This document shows, piece by piece, positions 1 through 7,919 of a stretch of DNA of 63,257 nucleotides. The translations under genes and the position numbers were made by a program. Position 1 is the stretch's first letter; every line of letters starts with the position of its first letter. The notes beneath the pieces were generated by a model. It saw nothing but the letters and a program-made list of their open reading frames with translations, made no database searches and had not been told where the DNA came from. Location of the stretch: NCBI GenBank assembly GCA_022712915.1, contig JAFLJQ010000019.1, forward strand, positions 1 to 63,257, written 5' to 3'. The stretch is from Gammaproteobacteria bacterium. Its GTDB lineage: Bacteria > Pseudomonadota > Gammaproteobacteria > UBA6429 > Thiohalophilaceae.

Positions 1-214
1 CGGTTTGCAGGGTTTTGCTCGAAAACCCATTGCGACTGTTATCGTTGTGGGTCTTTTCGTGTTTGGTGTAACCCAAATGGTCGTCAAGCTCAGCATTTAA
101 TGCGGCTTCAACCGTTATTTTGGTGAGCATCTGCCTGAATTTGTTTAAATCCGCTTCAGTCTTGATGGTTTTTGCCGCTTCTTGTGCGATGGCTTGGAGT
201 TCTTCTTTTTTCAT
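1..214 (-). CDS. IS256-family (mutator-type) transposase, N-terminal 71 residues
   Basis: This is the amino end of a DDE transposase. Translation from the ATG at 214-212 gives MKKEELQAIAQEAAK followed by a helical segment ending AALNAELDDHLGYTKHEK and NSRNGFSSKT. This AELDxHLGYxKxE plus RNGxxxKT pattern is characteristic of IS256-type transposase N-termini. A Shine-Dalgarno sequence (AAAGGA) lies about 9 nt upstream of the ATG. The catalytic DDE region is beyond the window, so activity cannot be judged. Nothing in the visible part is broken. Confidence 0.88.
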   Translation of the reverse strand, partial: MKKEELQAIAQEAAKTIKTEADLNKFRQMLTKITVEAALNAELDDHLGYTKHEKTHNDNSRNGFSSKTLQT

Positions 215-250
215 TGGTATCTATCCTTTCCCTTCGAGGGGTTAATGATA

Positions 251-280
251 GACAATTACACAGAAAAAATTACAGTCTCG
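251..280 (-). repeat. Probable left terminal inverted repeat of the IS256-family element
   Basis: This 30-bp segment sits just upstream of the transposase gene at the point where the element's sequence appears to end. Its minus-strand form starts CGAGACTGTAA and contains TTCTGTGTAATTG, similar in style to IS256-group termini. The matching right repeat is not in the window, so this is inferred from position and style. Confidence 0.6.
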
Positions 281-334
281 TAATATTCATTGCTCCCTAC
301 ACACCAGGATCAAACTATCTTAGTTTTTTTAACA

Positions 335-826
335 TCATGGCAAATAGAAGTGTTGTTTGCCTTTTCCATCAAGAATACGTACACCAATATCCGCTAATTT
401 TGGCATATCAAGCCACACGCAAGGATACGTTATAACAGCAGCATATAAACCATCCACATCAGGTTGTTTCCAGCGTAAATACAAAACCAGATCCTTTCCC
501 TCTCGCCCCAGTTTCTCATCCTGTAAGACAAGCTGATAACCCGCACTTGGCCTTTGTCCCATACTCACCAGTAATAAACGACGTTGCTTAAAATCAAATG
601 ATGGTAAATTGATGGTCTGACCGATAACACGTTTAGGAACACTATTAATCAATTGTTGTAGTGCCTCACTATCAGACACCCAGTGAGCTGATGCAGTGCT
701 CTCTTCCAAAGGACACTGCAAACCTCTAAATAATTTTACGAGCAATATATCATGGACATTCGATCCCGTTTTTGCCTGGCACGAGGCCAGAACAAAAAAA
801 GATAAAAAAATCAATATATATTTCAT
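335..826 (-). CDS. PrcB-family lipoprotein (protease complex subunit-like)
   Basis: A 163-residue lipoprotein. The signal peptide ends in lipobox LASC, so the mature protein should begin at that Cys and be membrane anchored. The second half (RRLLLVSMGQRPSAGYQL onward, with a later LYLRWKQPD and a C-terminal LPxLADIGVRI-like strand) resembles the PrcB C-terminal domain. PrcB is a subunit of the dentilisin protease complex of Treponema. The ATG at 826 is preferred over an in-frame TTG at 832 because a purine-rich AAGGA lies about 11 nt upstream. It starts 6 nt after the stop of the subtilisin gene, so the two are almost certainly co-transcribed, which supports a chaperone or accessory role for the protease. 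Function is inferred from domain and neighbour. Confidence 0.7.
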   Translation of the reverse strand: MKYILIFLSFFVLASCQAKTGSNVHDILLVKLFRGLQCPLEESTASAHWVSDSEALQQLINSVPKRVIGQTINLPSFDFKQRRLLLVSMGQRPSAGYQLVLQDEKLGREGKDLVLYLRWKQPDVDGLYAAVITYPCVWLDMPKLADIGVRILDGKGKQHFYLP

Positions 827-832
827 TGGCAA

Positions 833-3800
833 CTAATTCCTTGACCGAGCATTCACCAGCTTATCCGTAGTCACTGGTCTTGGATACGGCGGCGATAAAA
901 TCGATGTACTACGTAACTGGGCCACAATATTGGTTACATATCCTGTTATAAAGTCCAGCCCGGACATATCCTGTTGTACATCCAGTTCTATTGGTTGTGT
1001 TAATGTTAGATAGACACCACAAGATTCACCGCTATCACAAATAAAACCATCATTATTATTATTTGAACCAGAGATAATATAATATTTACCCGGCAATACC
1101 CCGGTAAAGTTATAAAGATACTGGCCATTAACAGCATCAACTGCCACGTGATATTTTAGCTCTTCAGTCAACGCATCGATTAACAAAATATATTGTCTCC
1201 CGGCATCAGCGCTTACCGCCAAGCTATCGACTTCCATAATAATGGGTATCACAAGAGTACTGGTATTTGCCGTTACAGTAATATTTGCCGTGTAGGTGCC
1301 ATCCGCTAGCCCAGAACGATCAATTATTACATCATAGAGACCTAGTCCATCCTCACCGACTAACGTAACCATTACCTGAAGCCATGCCGCATCGTCAATG
1401 ATACCACTGACTGTCAGTATGCCTGAACCGCCGTTGCTTAATTCCAGCACTCTATTAGTGATGAAGGATCCTATACTGATAGATGCTGGCGAGGCCACGA
1501 GTACAGGGTCAGCAGGCGCCGTATTTTGCGCAGCAATCACAGCCTTATAGGCATTGAGCAAACCATGACCAAACAAATCATCACGACCTACGGTGCCAAT
1601 ATCATCGGTTAGCTGTCCCGCACCAAGCATGCTATCAAACTGTATCGGGGTTATTGCACTATTAACTGATTTCATCAGCGCAACTACGCCCGCCACATGG
1701 GGTGAAGCCATCGAAGTTCCTTGCAGAAAACTGTAGTTCATTTGAATAGAACCACTCGCATCACTTGCATGTGTACTCAGTACGCCATCGGCAAAACCAT
1801 CACCATTGGCATCAACACTGTCTCCGCCTGGCGCGGCTATATCTACCACACTACCATAGTTAGAATACGGTGCACGCTTCTTGTTACTGTCTACCGCACT
1901 TACGGAGACCACCCCATGATAGGATGCAGGATAAAATAGCTGACTATTGTTATCATTACCCGCAGCGGCAACAACGATCACACCTTGAACACGGGCCTGA
2001 TTGTAAACATCCTGAGCGGCCTGTGAATAACCAGCCCCCCCCAGGCTCAAATTAATCACATCCGCCTTCTGCGCGGGTATCGTGCCCGAATCATTCGGCA
2101 GGCCAGCAGCAAATAGTACCGCTTGCTGAATATCGTAATCTGTACCACCCAACTTACCCAACACACGTAATGGCATGATCATGGCATTCCAGGCCACCCC
2201 GGCAACACCCACTCCATTAGCACTTGCCGCAGCAATCGTGCCCGCCACATGGGTACCATGGAATGATGAGCCCCCAAAACCCTGATCTCCAACATCATCT
2301 GGATTATTATCAATGCCGTCACCATCCAGGGCATTGGCAGGATTGCTGATGAAGTCATAGCCCGACAACAATTGGCCCTGTAAATCAGGATGTGCTAACA
2401 ACACGCCAGTATCGATTACCGCCACAATGCTACCAGTGCCCGTGGTAAGGTCCCAAGCCTGAGGCAGATTAATCAAGGGATAGTGCCACTGATGGATATA
2501 ATATGGATCATTTGGAATCGCCACCGCATGGCGAATATAGTTGGGTTCCGCATAGACAATATCGGCACGTTTACGAAGGGCCTTGATCTCAACCAGAGTA
2601 CGCCACTTCGCCAAACTAACCGATTGGCGTAAAAATTCAGGACGACTATCCCATTGCGATGCCGCCGCGGCACTCTTCTTACCTGAATGAGCAGGAGGGG
2701 CAGTGAATCGTGTTAATCTGGCGCGATTAGCTATTGAGATTGCAGGTCTGGACAAGCCCGAATTTAATTTTGATATGATCGGCCGGTCTTTTACAATCGC
2801 CTCCCCAATCACAAAATCACTTAATATATCGAGTGATGGCGTTGCGGCTGATTGTACACTTTGACCAATGGACAACACATAATTTGAGGCATTAAACGGG
2901 CTGGTACCAGCATCGTAATATGCTTGTACAACAACATAAAAGGTGCCTGACTCGGGAACGAGCAATGATTCAATATTTGTCACGCCTGCAGAACTTGCCT
3001 TAACAAAGCCCACATCATCAACTAAAAATAGATCCAAATCACCTGCGTCCGGGTCGGCAATAGATAGATAGATAATTTGCCCCGCTTGTAACGAAACTTT
3101 AAAGTGATCACGAAAATCGCCCACTTGTTGTGAGGGGCCTGAGGGGCCTGCACCAACGGTATTCACATAGCCCCCGATGGTAACCGGATTGCCCACGACC
3201 TGTGCCGTCGGTCGAGTGTCATTTGAGGCATAGCTTACTTGCGGGTCATTAACATCGCTGTCTGCCATCGTACCCGAGGCCGCCTTCACCGCACCACTTA
3301 CCTTCACCGGAAGCACAACCTTAACCGTACGTACCACCTCAACGGCTGCATTGCCTGCGGCATCACTTACGTTATAGGTAACGGTGTAATCACCTAAAGC
3401 GAAGGTGTTAACTAGATTAACCGTAACAATATCGGCTGTGATATTACCATCCGCATTGTCTGAAGCCGTAGCACCGGCATCGATGTAATTTTCACCGAAC
3501 AATACGCTGACAGGACTGGGGCCTACTAGAGAAATAACCGGAGCAACAATATCAGGTATGACACTAACCGTACGCACCATCTGAGCTGCCGCATTGCCTG
3601 CGGCATCACTTACGTTATAGGTAACGGTGTAGTCACCTGGAACTGAGGTGTCAACTGGATTAACAGTGACAATATTCGCTGTGATATTGCCATCTACATT
3701 GTCTGATGCCGTAGCACCTGCATCAATGTATGTCTTATCTAAAAATACAGTGGTCTGACTGGAACCTACTAGAGAAATAACCGGAGCAGTAACATCCGCT

Positions 3801-3886
3801 GTGCTACCACCACCGCCCCCACCACAAGCGGCTACAGCCATAAATAAAAGAAGAAGTGATATGAAACGGGTAACTATGTTTGACAT
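833..3886 (-). CDS. Subtilisin-like (S8) serine protease lipoprotein with Ig-like and PPC domains
   Basis: A 1017-residue exported protease. Lipobox VAAC (Cys21) is followed by a Gly-rich linker. Two Ig-like repeats (about residues 35-110 and 115-190, each with YIDAGATASDN and YTVTYNVSDAAGNAA) match the DUF5011/HYR style. A pre-peptidase C-terminal type domain (about 235-330) comes next. The catalytic domain carries all three S8 motifs: Asp492 (AVIDTGV), His543 (HGTHVAGT) and Ser725 (GTSMASPHVAG). About 200 residues of beta-rich C-terminal sequence follow. The start has a normal signal peptide. It is the first gene of a two-gene operon with the PrcB-like lipoprotein. Substrate is unknown; surface or periplasmic protein degradation is likely. 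Confidence 0.9.
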   Translation of the reverse strand: MSNIVTRFISLLLLFMAVAACGGGGGGSTADVTAPVISLVGSSQTTVFLDKTYIDAGATASDNVDGNITANIVTVNPVDTSVPGDYTVTYNVSDAAGNAAAQMVRTVSVIPDIVAPVISLVGPSPVSVLFGENYIDAGATASDNADGNITADIVTVNLVNTFALGDYTVTYNVSDAAGNAAVEVVRTVKVVLPVKVSGAVKAASGTMADSDVNDPQVSYASNDTRPTAQVVGNPVTIGGYVNTVGAGPSGPSQQVGDFRDHFKVSLQAGQIIYLSIADPDAGDLDLFLVDDVGFVKASSAGVTNIESLLVPESGTFYVVVQAYYDAGTSPFNASNYVLSIGQSVQSAATPSLDILSDFVIGEAIVKDRPIISKLNSGLSRPAISIANRARLTRFTAPPAHSGKKSAAAASQWDSRPEFLRQSVSLAKWRTLVEIKALRKRADIVYAEPNYIRHAVAIPNDPYYIHQWHYPLINLPQAWDLTTGTGSIVAVIDTGVLLAHPDLQGQLLSGYDFISNPANALDGDGIDNNPDDVGDQGFGGSSFHGTHVAGTIAAASANGVGVAGVAWNAMIMPLRVLGKLGGTDYDIQQAVLFAAGLPNDSGTIPAQKADVINLSLGGAGYSQAAQDVYNQARVQGVIVVAAAGNDNNSQLFYPASYHGVVSVSAVDSNKKRAPYSNYGSVVDIAAPGGDSVDANGDGFADGVLSTHASDASGSIQMNYSFLQGTSMASPHVAGVVALMKSVNSAITPIQFDSMLGAGQLTDDIGTVGRDDLFGHGLLNAYKAVIAAQNTAPADPVLVASPASISIGSFITNRVLELSNGGSGILTVSGIIDDAAWLQVMVTLVGEDGLGLYDVIIDRSGLADGTYTANITVTANTSTLVIPIIMEVDSLAVSADAGRQYILLIDALTEELKYHVAVDAVNGQYLYNFTGVLPGKYYIISGSNNNNDGFICDSGESCGVYLTLTQPIELDVQQDMSGLDFITGYVTNIVAQLRSTSILSPPYPRPVTTDKLVNARSRN

Positions 3887-4561
3887 TCCTTTATCCCCAA
3901 ATATGTTGTGTTAGTGGGATAATACCCAAAAACTCAGGTCATGGCTCAGGTTTTTCCAATAATTGGTTACCTATTAACACACATAAAGCCTCATCCATAA
4001 ATGACCACAACAACATTAACCTTTAAAATCATCCGGTTATACTGTTTTTATCAATAAAGGCATAGCGCTGCAAATACAGGGAGCATCAATAGATAGTGAC
4101 TTTTTCATGAGAACAAGGAAGCAGCGCGCGGACGACCGTATGCATGCAGGTGGTTGGATGAAGCACGGAGCATAGAGCCAGAATCCTAGAACCGCAGGAT
4201 TCTGGCACGGCACAGACATGAAAAAGTGCATTTTTGTCGATGTGCCCTACAAGCAAAACAGACTTTGGACACATTCACACCCCAGACTCAGGGGCCCGAA
4301 GGTGAATATCAGCCTGCCGCTCAACTCCACACCGGTTTGTGTGCACAACCAGCATCGTCATAACACCCTATTGAGCAAATACTTTAGGCTGTGTAATCAC
4401 ACGACTATTGTGCATGTGTAACGTTGCCATTCGATTGCTTATCGATCAAATAAGACACCGGCCTTTTTCCATCCACACACAAGTGTCATGCCTTAAAGAC
4501 CCGAATTGACAATCCGAAAATTTGTTTAAACATTTCTTCTCGTATTTGTCATGTTCAGTAT
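3887..4561. other. Non-coding gap of about 675 bp with nested inverted repeats
   Basis: It lies between the subtilisin start and the amidotransferase stop, both minus strand. No convincing gene was found: short ORFs on both strands have low-complexity or Cys/His-rich translations and no good start context. The upstream promoter of the protease must lie near 3890-4030. The middle (4099-4227) contains a nested hairpin described separately, and 4330-4425 has several short GTGTG/CACAC inversions. A structured RNA or a small degenerate element is possible. Confidence 0.5.
4177..4206. repeat. Perfect 11-bp inverted repeat with 8-nt loop
   Basis: GCCAGAATCCT (4177-4187) is followed by an 8-nt loop and its exact reverse complement AGGATTCTGGC (4196-4206). 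There is no T-run on either strand, so it is not a standard intrinsic terminator. An outer inverted pair ACTTTTTCATG (4099-4109) and CATGAAAAAGT (4217-4227) encloses it, which would close a larger fold of about 130 nt. Seen directly; role unknown. Confidence 0.65.
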
Positions 4562-5266
4562 TTACGACTCTCGAATAAAATTCAAAATCCACTCGGCGAT
4601 TACTTTATGATCGATGGCCTGTTGCAGGCTGGCCTTTGCCTGTTGATATTTTTGTTCACCAATTATTTCCCGCCGACCGTCCATTGACTGCCGTGCATAT
4701 TCAACACTGAATTCCGGGTGGCCCTGAAAGGTCAGAATGTGATTTTCGATCAAATAACTACTGTTAACACAAAAATCATTACCCGCAATACAGTCAGCAT
4801 TAGGGGGAAGTTTGATGACCTGATCCTGATGACTGACCAGTAATGAAAAAACATTTTGCTCAGGCGCCATCCACGGTTTAGTCAATAACAGCTTACTGGA
4901 CATAATGCCCGTGCCCCAGCCTTTGTCACTTTTCTCTACCCGACCACCCAGAGCCTGGGCAATAAGTTGATGGCCAAAACAAATACCAATGAGTTTTTTA
5001 CGTTGTTCTGACAAAAGTCTTATATAAGTTTCGAGCTGTCTTATCCAGGCTTCATCTCCATAAGCACTGGCCTTACTGCCGGTGATCAGATAGGCATCAC
5101 ATTCATGGATGTCTTGTGGATATTCACCATCAACTACCAACCAGGTTTGAAAAGAGAGTGAATTATCAACCGACATTAACAAACCTTGAGTCATGTCAGC
5201 ATAACTACCAAATTTTTGAATAGTGTCCGCTGTAAGTTGTTCCGCTTCAAGAATACCGATCTTCAC
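4562..5266 (-). CDS. Class I glutamine amidotransferase-like hydrolase (probable gamma-glutamyl amide hydrolase)
   Basis: A GATase1-fold protein of 234 residues. The nucleophile elbow is GICFGHQLIAQALGG (Cys), and the His/Glu pair is in FQGHPEFS. No synthetase domain is attached, so it resembles stand-alone hydrolases such as PuuD or IpuF rather than a GuaA subunit. Start choice: GTG at 5266 overlaps the preceding stop as GTGA and has AGGAG 7 nt upstream. The GTG at 5272 would leave only 1 nt of spacing. It is the last gene of a four-gene operon with an alcohol dehydrogenase, an aldehyde dehydrogenase and a GS-like ligase. In that context the likely job is removal of the gamma-glutamyl cap at the end of the pathway. 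Substrate is inferred. Confidence 0.72.
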   Translation of the reverse strand: MKIGILEAEQLTADTIQKFGSYADMTQGLLMSVDNSLSFQTWLVVDGEYPQDIHECDAYLITGSKASAYGDEAWIRQLETYIRLLSEQRKKLIGICFGHQLIAQALGGRVEKSDKGWGTGIMSSKLLLTKPWMAPEQNVFSLLVSHQDQVIKLPPNADCIAGNDFCVNSSYLIENHILTFQGHPEFSVEYARQSMDGRREIIGEQKYQQAKASLQQAIDHKVIAEWILNFIRES

Positions 5267-6456
5267 ACCCACTCTCCTGTAACAGCACGAACAAAGATTT
5301 GCTGATATTGCGCGGCCGTAAAAGCGATAGGATTACCCGCCGCAGACGGATCTTGTAGTGCAAGTTCCCCTATCTGTTTAGCCTGTTCGGTCGTAATGCC
5401 GATGGTTTGTAGATCATCAGGGATCTGTAGTGCCTGTCGGAAAGACATTAACCAACGGAAGAAGCCATCGAAGGAATATTCCTCCAGATCCAGACAACGT
5501 GCGACATGTGCCAGCTTATCCTCAATGGCCGGTCGATTCGACACTAATATATAGGGCAATAAAATAGCATTAAGCAAACCGTGATGGGCATCGAACAAGG
5601 CTCCAAGGGGATGGGCCAGGGCATGCACCGCACCCAAACCTTTTTGAAAGGCCGTCGCACCCATGGATGAGGCCACCAGCATATGACTACGCGCGACAAG
5701 ATCATCGCCATTCGCAAAGGCTCTGGGCAAATTTTCCTTTATGAGTCGCATCCCTTCCAGGGCTATACCCTCAGCCATGGGATGATAGCCCGGCACACAA
5801 TATGCCTCCAGACAATGCACAAAGGCATCCAGGCCGGTTGCCGCAGTAATGTGGGGTGGCAAGCCTGTTGTAAGTTGCGGATCGGCAATCACCACTTTGG
5901 GTAACATATCGGGGTGAAAAATGATCTTTTTACTATGTCGATCTTCATCAACAATCACTGAGGCACGGCCCACTTCCGAACCCGTACCCGCCGTCGTCGG
6001 AATGGCAACAGTGGGGGCCATACCAGCAGGATCGACCCTTAACCAGTTATCCCCTACATCTTCAAAGTCCCACAGTGGACGGCTTTGCCCCACCATCAAG
6101 GCAATGGCCTTGCCCGCATCCAGCGCACTGCCCCCTCCCAGGGCAACCACACCATCATGTTGCCCCTGTTGAAAGGCATTAACACCCTCATCCACATTTT
6201 TACCCGTCGGGTTAGGTTTCACATCGCTAAAAATTTTAATCGGCAATCCGGCGGCATGGGCTGTTTCAATGATCTCACGAACAAAGGGCAGTTTGACCAG
6301 ACCGGCATCGGTCACCAGCAAGGGCTTTGTGATCCGCAACAGTTGGCAAACCTCGGCCAATTCTGCAATACGCCCTACACCAAAGCGCATACTCGTTGGG
6401 TAATTCCAGTTACCGCGCAAGTTATCCCACAGCGAGTGATCCATTGTTTTTACCAT
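5263..6456 (-). CDS. Iron-containing (group III) alcohol dehydrogenase
   Basis: A 397-residue member of the Fe-ADH family, cytosolic and NAD(P)-linked. The dinucleotide-binding region contains GVVALGGGSALDAGKA (near residue 100) and PTTAGTGSEVG. Metal ligands fall in GLDAFVHCLEAY and in the His-rich GAVHALAHPLGALFDAHHG. Length is usual for the family. It starts 8 nt after the aldehyde dehydrogenase stop and its own stop overlaps the amidotransferase-like gene, so the genes are translationally coupled. Beside a gamma-glutamyl ligase and an aldehyde dehydrogenase, it probably oxidizes the hydroxyl of a gamma-glutamylated amino alcohol. A GHB-dehydrogenase-like role is the alternative. Confidence 0.85.
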   Translation of the reverse strand: MVKTMDHSLWDNLRGNWNYPTSMRFGVGRIAELAEVCQLLRITKPLLVTDAGLVKLPFVREIIETAHAAGLPIKIFSDVKPNPTGKNVDEGVNAFQQGQHDGVVALGGGSALDAGKAIALMVGQSRPLWDFEDVGDNWLRVDPAGMAPTVAIPTTAGTGSEVGRASVIVDEDRHSKKIIFHPDMLPKVVIADPQLTTGLPPHITAATGLDAFVHCLEAYCVPGYHPMAEGIALEGMRLIKENLPRAFANGDDLVARSHMLVASSMGATAFQKGLGAVHALAHPLGALFDAHHGLLNAILLPYILVSNRPAIEDKLAHVARCLDLEEYSFDGFFRWLMSFRQALQIPDDLQTIGITTEQAKQIGELALQDPSAAGNPIAFTAAQYQQIFVRAVTGEWV

Positions 6457-6463
6457 TCTGTTT

Positions 6464-7852
6464 TTAAACCTGGTTTTTAAGATGAAAGGACTTAGGCCGG
6501 GTCAACTGGGCATATCCCAATACAGACAAGGCACAACCACGACCGGATTGTTTGACCCCAACCCAGGCCAGGGCCGGATCCAGATAATCACAACGGTTCA
6601 TAAACACCGTACCCGTTTGTAATTCATCCCCCAGTGCCATCGCCTTTTCCCTATCGGCACTCCAGATAGAGGCGGTCAGGCCATAGCGACTGTCGTTCAT
6701 GAGTTCAATTGCCCGTTGATCATCATTAACAGGCATGATGCCCACTACCGGACCAAAACTTTCATCCTGCATCACCGCCATGTCATGGTTAACATCAACC
6801 AGCACCTGCGGTGCAAGATAAGGTGTACCGGGTTTATCCGCCGCAAATAGTTTACTGTCGATACAGGCCTTGGCACCCGCAGCAATGGCCTGCTTAATCT
6901 GTCCCCTCACCCTGTCGGCTGCCTGATGATTCACCATCGGCCCCAGGCTTGTTTCTGCGTGCAGAGGATTACCGAGTTTGTATTGCTTAACCATTTCAAC
7001 AAACTGATCAACAAACGTCTGATAATGCTTTTGATGAACATAAATGCGTTCGATACCACAACAGGATTGCCCCGAATTAAAATACGCCCCATCCACCAAC
7101 GTGGCCACGGCCTGTTGCAGATCGGCATCCTCACGCACATAGGCCGGATCTTTCCCGCCCAGTTCAAGCGCCATGCCTTTAAACAAACCGGCTGCGGTTT
7201 GTTCCATCTTAATGCCCCCCGCCACCGAGCCGGTAAAAGAAACAAAATCAATCCCTGGATTTTTAATCAATTCAGCCGTACCGGCATGATCAACAAACAC
7301 CGACTGAAAAACACCCTCAGGCAGACCAGCCTCATCAAAGGCCTGTTGAAATCGTTCCGCACAAAGCAAGGTCTGAGTAGAATGTTTGAGTAGCACCGCA
7401 TTGCCCGCCATCAAAGCTGGAATAATCGCATTCACGGCCGTAAGATAAGGATAGTTCCACGGTGCAATTGCCAACACCAAGCCAAGTGGTGTGCGACGAA
7501 TAAAACGCGTGATGTCGTTATGACTAATATCAATATCCGCCAGTTCTTTTTCGGCAATATCAATCATATAGCGACCACGTTCTTCAAGACCCCGCAATTC
7601 ACCCGGCGCATACTGTATCGGCCTACCCATTTGACGGGTGATCTCCTCAGCAATCACATCACTTTTGGCCAGTAAGCCATCAATGGCCCGATGACACATC
7701 ATCGCCTTCTCAGTGACAGGCGCCTTGCGCCAATCTTGCTGCGCGCGAACGGCCTTTTGCACCACCGTATCCAGCTCTTTTGTCGTGGTCAGGGTTCGTT
7801 CCGCCACCACACTGTCATCAATAGGCGAGATAATTGAAACCGTATTAGCCAT
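6464..7852 (-). CDS. NAD(P)-dependent aldehyde dehydrogenase
   Basis: A 462-residue ALDH superfamily enzyme. The APWNYPYL cofactor-entry motif is near residue 130. The general-base motif is LELGGKDP and the nucleophile lies in FNSGQSCCGIERIYV (adjacent cysteines, the usual position for the catalytic one). The C-terminal oligomerization strand is intact. It converts an aldehyde to a carboxylate. It is the second gene of the operon, 67 nt downstream of the GS-like ligase and 7 nt before the Fe-ADH. The ADH/ALDH pair implies two-step oxidation of an alcohol to an acid. Sequence alone does not distinguish succinate-semialdehyde, betaine-aldehyde and PuuC-type specificity. Confidence 0.88.
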   Translation of the reverse strand: MANTVSIISPIDDSVVAERTLTTTKELDTVVQKAVRAQQDWRKAPVTEKAMMCHRAIDGLLAKSDVIAEEITRQMGRPIQYAPGELRGLEERGRYMIDIAEKELADIDISHNDITRFIRRTPLGLVLAIAPWNYPYLTAVNAIIPALMAGNAVLLKHSTQTLLCAERFQQAFDEAGLPEGVFQSVFVDHAGTAELIKNPGIDFVSFTGSVAGGIKMEQTAAGLFKGMALELGGKDPAYVREDADLQQAVATLVDGAYFNSGQSCCGIERIYVHQKHYQTFVDQFVEMVKQYKLGNPLHAETSLGPMVNHQAADRVRGQIKQAIAAGAKACIDSKLFAADKPGTPYLAPQVLVDVNHDMAVMQDESFGPVVGIMPVNDDQRAIELMNDSRYGLTASIWSADREKAMALGDELQTGTVFMNRCDYLDPALAWVGVKQSGRGCALSVLGYAQLTRPKSFHLKNQV

Positions 7853-7919
7853 TAGGGTGCCTCTAAAAATAGTGATTTTTTATGTTAACTTAAATAAATT
7901 AAAATCGAATAATCTCAAA

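Larger units (their letters stand above)
1..280 (-). mobile_element. IS256-family insertion sequence, 5' end, cut by window edge
   Basis: The transposase start, its leader and a terminal-repeat-like end are visible; the rest of the element lies outside the window. Read on the minus strand, the outer end (about 280 down to 251) begins CGAGACTGTAATTTTTTCTG, the style of IS256-group terminal inverted repeats. The transposase reads away from this end, as it should. The family call rests on the protein; the exact boundary (about 279/280) and any 8-9 bp target duplication need the other end. Confidence 0.85.

Noticed and set aside
172-435. Plus-strand frame of 87 codons across the IS end
   Set aside because: It crosses the IS terminal region antisense to the transposase and has no conserved content.
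4037-4421. Short frames on both strands in the gap after the subtilisin gene
   Set aside because: They overlap each other, have Cys/His-rich non-protein-like translations and lack ribosome binding sites.
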